Assembly (NCBI GenBank): GCA_964017045.1
Contig: OZ024804.1
Coordinates: 29,039,445 to 29,103,444, forward strand
Direction: 5' to 3'
Origin: Omphiscola glabra
Taxonomy: Eukaryota; Mollusca; Gastropoda; Lymnaeidae
Length of the DNA stretch: 64,000 nucleotides
Part shown: in pieces, positions 58,233-64,000 of the stretch
Numbering within the stretch: position 1 is the stretch's first letter
Layout of the letters: the number at the start of each line of letters is the position of its first letter
Position numbers and translations under genes: made by a program
The notes under the pieces: model-generated
Database searches by the model: none
Seen by the model: only the letters and a program-made list of their open reading frames with translations
Told to the model about the DNA's origin: nothing

Positions 58233-59060
58233 TGTTAGATAGAGGCAACACAAATTCAAGTAGGGGAAAAGGGTGGGGTACATTACAGTTTGCAAAATGC
58301 TTTTCTAATATGAAAGGGGGCAAATTGGTTAAAATGTGGTTGGTTGGGGGGGGGGGGGGGGTCCGTGCACCTAACCCCACCAAACAGATTTGAAAATCCA
58401 TCCCCTCCGGCAAGTCAGATATAGAGAGCGTGACGTCAGAAACGTGTGGAAACGAAGTCTTTTTTTTTTTTTAATAGTTCTCGTTAACTTCAAATTTCTA
58501 CGTGGGCCTCAATACTACAGAATACTACAGATTCTATCGTTACATGTCACCTGTTTTGACTTGGTTTACATTGACCTGGTTAGGATACAGGGATGGAAAT
58601 TTATCTGTTTATCAAGCTGGATATGAACACATAATGTAAAACGGCTGGCAGATTTCCAGCGTGAAAAGAAATACAAGATCTCAAATAAGGAAATCATGTT
58701 TGAGATTACATGTTCACGCATGGAAATGAGTTGCATTTCCCTGTAATCTCGACATCAGATTTCACAATAAAATAACTGAACCTGCGCTCTACCTAGTTGT
58801 AGTGTCGTAACATAGGTACCAAAAGACAAGCCCAAACTACAAAAGGTCATTTAATGTTTACCCTAAAAAAAAAAAGACATCTTTGATGACACCCAGCTGT
58901 CACTGAAACAAGCTTACTGATAAGAATACAATTTCTATACTTAACGCATGAATTAAATAAATAATAATTTTCTTGACAAGAATGTGTTCACATACAAACC
59001 ATTTCAGTTCAAATTTTTGTTATATATATATATATATATAAATATATGGAGAATAGTTTT
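58233..59060. other. No gene seen
   Basis: Mixed AT-rich sequence with a poly-G run at about 58348 and an (AT)n tract at about 59022-59045. No conserved frame. Confidence 0.5.
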
Positions 59061-59067
59061 CATGTCA

Positions 59068-59100
59068 TCTGTGGCGCCCCAACGGTCCAAGGACTAGCCT
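59068..59100 (+). repeat. Short copy of the GTTGGGGCGCCACAGATGAC dispersed repeat
   Basis: About 33 bases are the reverse complement of 4267-4299, with one mismatch. The (AT)n tract just before it may replace the GAT tail seen at the other copy. Confidence 0.75.
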
Positions 59101-59154
59101 ATATATATTCTTGAAAACAAATATCAAAGAAATGGAATTCGTAGAGTTGTAAAG

Positions 59155-59515
59155 CATGGATACGCTGCTAAACATGGAGAGGTTGCCAGACATGGGGTGA
59201 CTGCTAGACTTGGAGAGGCTGCTAGACATGGGGAGGCTGCTAGACATGGAAAGGCTGCTAGACAGAGAAACTACTTGACAGAGAGACTGCTAGACATAGA
59301 GAGAATGCTAGTCATAGAAACTGCTAGACATGGAGAGACTGCTAGACATGGAGAAGCTGCTAGACATGGAGAGGCTGCCTGACAGACAGGCTGCTAGACA
59401 GACAGACTGCTAGACATAGAAAGACTGCTAGACAGACAGAGGCTGCTAGTGCCAGACAGAGAGACTGCTAGTGCCAGACAGAGACTGCTAGTGCCAGACA
59501 GAGGCTGCTAGGTCA
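59155..59515. repeat. GCTGCTAGACATGGAGAG minisatellite, 18-21 bp variable units
   Basis: Many copies of CTGCTAGACATGGAGAGG and the related CTGCTAGACAGACAGA and CTGCTAGTGCCAGACAGA variants, changing type from left to right. Confidence 0.94.
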
Positions 59516-59519
59516 GATA

Positions 59520-60170
59520 AAATGATAAGTTTCTATTACAGAACAACACTTAAACATGTCAGACTAAATGCTTCTTTTTCTAAGGCTGGGACAGATTAAT
59601 GAATCTACATTGACTCCAATAAGAGAAACTAATTCGGTTAGCGAACGTTTCGGTTTAAGAACGGTTTAAGTTCGTTACGGTAACCGAGGTTTACTTTTAC
59701 AGGAAAAAACAATTATCTTTGTATATATAAACAAAAAATTTGTCCGGCTCGCCGTTTTTGTCCCTCCTTTCAATTTCTAGTGCCCTGCGCATCCTCGGTA
59801 CGCATCTGTCCTATGTAGTCCTGAACACCCCCACCCCCCACTTAGGACCCGCTTGTAATTTAACAATGCTGTAACTGTAATGCATTCCCATCGTGTAACA
59901 ACACATTATTTTTCTATACTGCTATCACCATGAAATCTTCCATTCAAATCGAAATACCCCGGGGCTAAATGAAATATACCAGTAACTGTTCTTCTATCTC
60001 CACCACCACCCCACCCCCCCCCCCCCCGCGCCATCCTTGCAACATAATTTATTAATGTATTTTAGATCGTTTTGGTTTTCCCCTAAGCCTTTCTTAGTTT
60101 TACTATCCAACTACACAACATTCTTTAGCTACTATCGCAGCCAACCAGGGTGCTGGTGAAAGACGTGCCA
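59520..60170. other. No gene seen
   Basis: Unassigned sequence with poly-C tracts at about 59830 and 60008. Nothing conserved was recognised. Confidence 0.5.
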
Positions 60171-60172
60171 CA

Positions 60173-60316
60173 CAGTGGCGTAGCTAGGGTTACTGCCACT
60201 CGGAGAACGGGTGGGGGCAAAAAAAATTGACGCCCTTCCACTCCCCTCAGTATATAGGAAAAAAGAAATTGCCGCCAGGGGCGGATATCCCCCTCTTTCC
60301 TATGCTACTGCTGGTG
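60173..60316. mobile_element. hAT-type MITE, CAGTGGCGTAGC family, copy 2
   Basis: It starts CAGTGGCGTAGCTAGG. The right end TATGCTACTGCTGGTG is a diverged inverted repeat of it. The flanks GTGCCACA and GTGGCACA match at 7 of 8. Related to 51085-51253 but older. Confidence 0.72.
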
Positions 60317-60777
60317 GTGGCACAGCATTTGTATTGATTTAGTTTAAACATGGGTGCTGATATTCAGTTATAATAAAGCCACCCCAATTAAATGAAGTTT
60401 CTTCAAAATGTCCAGTGATGCCTAGCTGTAACTCCTGTACTTTTGTTGCGCTTTCTTCAGATGTTAGAGCGGTTTGAAAAAAATCTTTTAATAAGACAAA
60501 ATATTCAGCTCATTCCTATAATCCTTTAATGAAAGATTCCTTGACAACCCACTTGGACAAAACATCGTTAACACTAAGTACTGACCTGGGGGAGGGGTGG
60601 TGGTGCAAAGTAGCTTTTGGGGGGGGGGGGGTGCAAAGTAGCTTCCCGTACACCACTATTCATACCATCAGATTGCCTTTAAAATATACAAAAGCTCAAG
60701 TATTCTGAAAACTAAACAACACATCGGTATCGCAGTAGCAAAATATTTTGTACAATAAATACATTTTTCAAAAAGTT

Positions 60778-61120
60778 ACTCTAAACTTGGGTGCCAGATA
60801 CAAAGAAGGGAACTCTAAGCTTGGGTGCCAGATACAAAGAAGGGAACTCTAACCTTGGGTGCCCGGTACAAAGGAACTCTAAGCTTGGGTGCCCGGTACA
60901 AAGGAACTCTAAGTTTGGGTGCCCGGTACAAAGGAACTCTAAGCTTGGGTGCCGGGTACAAAGGAACTCTAAGCTTGGGTGCCCGGTACAAAGGAACTCT
61001 AAGCTTGGGTGCCCGGTACAAAGGAACTCTAAGCTTGGGTGCCTTGTACAAAGGAACTCTAAGCTTGGGTGCCTTGTACAAAGGAACTCTAAGCTTGGGT
61101 GCCTGGTACAAAGAAACGAA
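60778..61120. repeat. 30-bp minisatellite, about 11 units
   Basis: The unit is AAGGAACTCTAAGCTTGGGT, GCCCGGTACA. The first two units carry a 4-base insertion (AAGAAGGG). The period is a multiple of three, giving long false frames on both strands. Confidence 0.97.
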
Positions 61121-61757
61121 ACTTCAATGAAATAATTTGTCAAACGTTAACATTTCACAAGGGAGGTTATCCTTTATATTAAAAAAGGGACATCCCTTAA
61201 AATAATTGTACTATTAATAAAAGGAAGAAGAAAGACTGAATTTTTTTATGTCATTTAATTCAATACCCTTATTAACAACAATTCTTTTGATGATGAACAT
61301 GACAATAAATCAAACAATGTAAGTGAGATTTGTAACCAACAGGAAAAAAATAATCAAAATCTGCAATTAAAAGTTAAGTGCAGAGTTTGTAACAATGAAG
61401 ATCTGATTAAAGCTCTGATTATACAACAAAACTATCACCAACCAGCAATACTACCAAAAAATATCTGGTTAACAAAAAAACTTACATTTTTTTTAGCTAT
61501 CTTATAATAATGTAATAAGAAATTAACTTTTAAAAAACTTCTTACAACAATATGACAACTAAATGGCAGCTCAAATAAAAATTGGCACATAGGTGACCAC
61601 CTGGTGATATTAAACCAGTTACTTTTTGAAAACTATCACAACCACCCAAAGGATAAGAGCAATGTTGATGCTTAGAGACACCAATTAAAAAATATAGCAA
61701 TTTATACTGATTGGTAGGTATATGATCAATATTTTAACAAAAAAAATATTTCAACTT

Positions 61758-61925
61758 TCTCTCACTCTACTAAACATATCTACAGACTAATATTTTATTG
61801 CTTCAGACATGAATGCAGTCAGTCTCTCACTCTAATACATAACATATCTACAGACTATTTTATTGCTTCAGACATGAATGCAGTCAGTCTCTCACTCTCA
61901 TACATAACATATCTACAGACTAATA
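61758..61925. repeat. Tandem repeat of about 65 bp, 2.5 units, in the ATIC 3' flank
   Basis: Copies contain CAGTCTCTCACTCTAATACA, TAACATATCTACAGACTA and TTTTATTGCTTCAGACATGA. The minus-strand AATAAA at 61864-61859 lies in it, about 520 nt past the ATIC stop, and is a candidate polyadenylation signal. Confidence 0.8.
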
Positions 61926-62384
61926 TTACATCAGATAAGACATGTATTCAATACAAAAATACAAATCAACGTTCAACAATAAAATTAGTATAAATCGTTT
62001 AAAAAAAAATATATACCACTTGAAAATAACTCCTTTAACCAGAAGCTTTCAATCAGATACAGGATATCAGAGGCTCTTCCTCTCAAGCAAGGTAACAAAA
62101 GGCTATACATTCATACATGAACACAGCAATAATATCAATTTTTGTGGAATTAAGTTACATTGGGGATAATGCCAGTTAGTCACCAACAGACTTACGACAT
62201 AACGTCAAGGGTAAGTTTCACAAATAGAATTAGAGCAATACAAATGAAATGCTGAGCAATGAACAAACAAATCGGATCAACCGTTGGAAGCTAAGTTAGC
62301 TCCTGACTATTGAAGTCTTGCTGGCACATCACCTGAACCCGGTACTTCTCTTGTACCAATCCAGAAAGGCCCATGACGACGGAC

Positions 62385-63269
62385 TCAGTGGTGGAAAAGT
62401 CTGAGGTTTGTGTGGATCAGGACAATGTTGTGTTCATCACTTGCTTCAACCACATACTTGTCAGAGACAGATCCAGCAGGGGAGGCAATATACTCAACTC
62501 CACTCTAGGGACAATGAAAATACAAAATGCCTTTTCAAGTTAAAATTTCAATACAAATAAGTCAGACTGTCACTATTGAAAGACAAATAAGTGAGACTGT
62601 CACTATTGCAAGACAAATAAGTGAGACTGTCACTATTGCAAGACAAATAAGTGAGACTGTCACTATTGCAAGACAAATAAGTGAGACTGTCACTATTGCT
62701 GCCAATCAAAAAACACAACTTCAACCTCATGACAGGGATCAGCATTTCAAACTGTAATCAAATTAAATCAACAGAATCTTTTTTAATTCCATTTTGTAAT
62801 ATTACTTGGCCCATGTGTCAGTTATGAAATTAGTTTCTTATTGCTAATTCTCAACTGCGCTAAATTAAAAAAAAATTTTGTGTTGACTATTTCAAGTTAT
62901 TACTAACTGGGTGTTACTTAAGTTACAGCCTAATCAGTCCCCACTAAACAAATACTTACATTAAAATTAGCTACAATGTTTAGGAGATAGTTGATGTACA
63001 ATTCTAATGTCATGATTATTTTTGCCAATATTTTTATGTGACGCGCTATATAAGATCACTGTAATAATAATAATAAATCATTAAGACAGCTATATGGAAA
63101 TAAGCTTACATAAGTAATATAGGTCAGGCATAAGCCCAGTAACTTAAAAAGCAAATTAAACATCAAAGCCAACCTGTACGGCTCTATCCACGCTATCTCT
63201 GAATGGGAAGAAGGCATCAGAGCTGACTGATACTCCTTTTAACTTGGAGATCCAATCTTTTCTTTCTAC
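62385..63269 (-). CDS. ATIC: ATIC (bifunctional AICAR transformylase / IMP cyclohydrolase), last two coding exons
   Basis: ATIC catalyses the last two steps of de novo IMP synthesis: formyl transfer from 10-formyl-THF to AICAR, then ring closure. Two minus-strand exons are present. Exon 63269-63174 (32 codons, phase 0-0) reads [20 protein letters not shown], then RDSVDRA. Exon 62504-62385 reads [39 protein letters not shown] and TGA. The SDAFFPFRD and terminal HTNLRLFHH match the conserved C-terminus of animal ATIC, which forms part of the transformylase active site. The rest of the gene lies beyond the right edge; I see no further exon in 63270-64000. Confidence 0.97.
62551..62700. repeat. 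30-bp minisatellite in the last ATIC intron, 5 units
   Basis: The unit is ACAAATAAGTGAGACTGTCA, CTATTGCAAG, starting at 62553 and 62583 onward. It lies about 45 bases upstream (minus sense) of the last-exon acceptor. Confidence 0.95.
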
Positions 63270-64000
63270 CTGTTTAAATAAGGAATTTAATTTAAATAAA
63301 TGTACATAGACACAATAAACCAATTACTCAGTTTCAACAATAACCTTTTCTCCACATTGTTACAGATTTTCTCTATCATATTTAGTTAAGATTACAGCCA
63401 TGTTGTGCCATGCAGTTAAGTTTATTATAATTTTTTTAAGATTATGCAAGTCATACAGCAATTCACACCAGTCTCACACAATTGGAAAGCAATTGCTGCA
63501 AGACTATAATCAGGTTCTCAACCTTTCTGTTATCACCATATACACAAATTTTTGGGCTGCATTTTCATCAGCTCTGTAAATAGATGACATCTATGACCAA
63601 TCTTTCCGTAGAGAATTTCGTCTGACATCATTTACATTGCTTTTGATTTTAATCAGCAATAAACAAGATTTATCTTGACAACAGCCTTTGACCTTTAATG
63701 ACTAGTGTTAAATGACAGTCGTAAAGATTTATGTTTTCAAAAGCAACAAATTAACTATGTAATATCTACCGTGCTAATTCCTTCTTTTTACAAATGACAA
63801 TTACAAAATGTAGCTGTGATTACAAGGGTGAAAGTTTCTAAGATAAAATTCTGGCAGAAATTAAAGCCATATTTCTAAAGTGGCAGGCTTACGCTTAGTC
63901 TAAATTTAGAACGTCTACAACAGTAAGAAAGTGTCCCTTTGAGAAGTGTCTTGTTTTTCTACTGAATTTCTTGAATGTCTGTGAAATAAGGAGCCAATGT
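63270..64000 (-). other. ATIC intron, no exon recognised
   Basis: AT-rich sequence upstream of the ATIC exon at 63269. No conserved ATIC motif is seen, so it is treated as intron to the window edge. Confidence 0.55.

Noticed and set aside
60781..61143. 98-120 residue open frames on both strands
   Set aside because: They translate a 30-bp minisatellite; the frames exist only because the period is divisible by three.
44041..62384. Signal-peptide exon for the CUB/EGF gene
   Set aside because: Several short minus-strand Met-hydrophobic frames exist, but none has a phase 1 donor and a convincing signal sequence.

Overview
The window looks like genomic DNA from a gastropod mollusc, most likely a heterobranch (pulmonate-type) snail. 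It is AT-rich and has many small exons with GT-AG introns. The proteins are animal proteins. Minisatellites are extremely dense, and LINE fragments and hAT-type MITEs are common. One MITE resembles the SPIN/URR1 family, which I recall being reported from the pond snail Lymnaea. The species cannot be named from sequence alone.

Left end (63-5139, + strand): the last eleven coding exons of a CP2/LBP transcription factor (TFCP2/UBP1 family). They cover the tail of the DNA-binding region, a SAM-like domain and the C-terminal oligomerisation domain. From 5140 to 15411 is the 3' UTR and a long intergenic stretch with repeats and a MITE.

Centre (15412-44030, - strand): at least 35 coding exons of one large extracellular protein, convergent with the CP2 gene. 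The exons join in a continuous reading frame of about 2170 residues. Domain order is CUB, EGF pair, EGF, EGF pair, CUB, CUB, EGF pair, CUB, EGF pair, EGF, NIDO, AMOP, VWD, VWD-associated cysteine region, cadherin-like segment, EGF cluster, CUB, EGF-like, CUB, stop. No transmembrane segment or GPI signal is seen at the C-terminus. The 5' end (signal peptide and perhaps more) was not found. The CUB and EGF modules are symmetric phase 1-1 units. I do not recognise a named orthologue; the NIDO-AMOP-VWD core is shared with mesh/SUSD2, MUC4 and coral mucin-like protein.

Right part (44041-62384): no convincing host exon. It holds LINE fragments on both strands, several hAT-type MITEs with 8-bp target duplications, a nested hAT element, and many tandem arrays. 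Right end (62385-63269, - strand): the last two coding exons of ATIC (purine biosynthesis).

The most unusual structure is a recurrent link between minisatellites and 5' splice sites in the central gene. At least five exon ends, each with its GT donor, have been tandemly duplicated into the following intron. Some copies keep an intact donor and an open in-frame path. A second notable case is a 30-bp minisatellite that grew out of the codons of a dead LINE reverse transcriptase.
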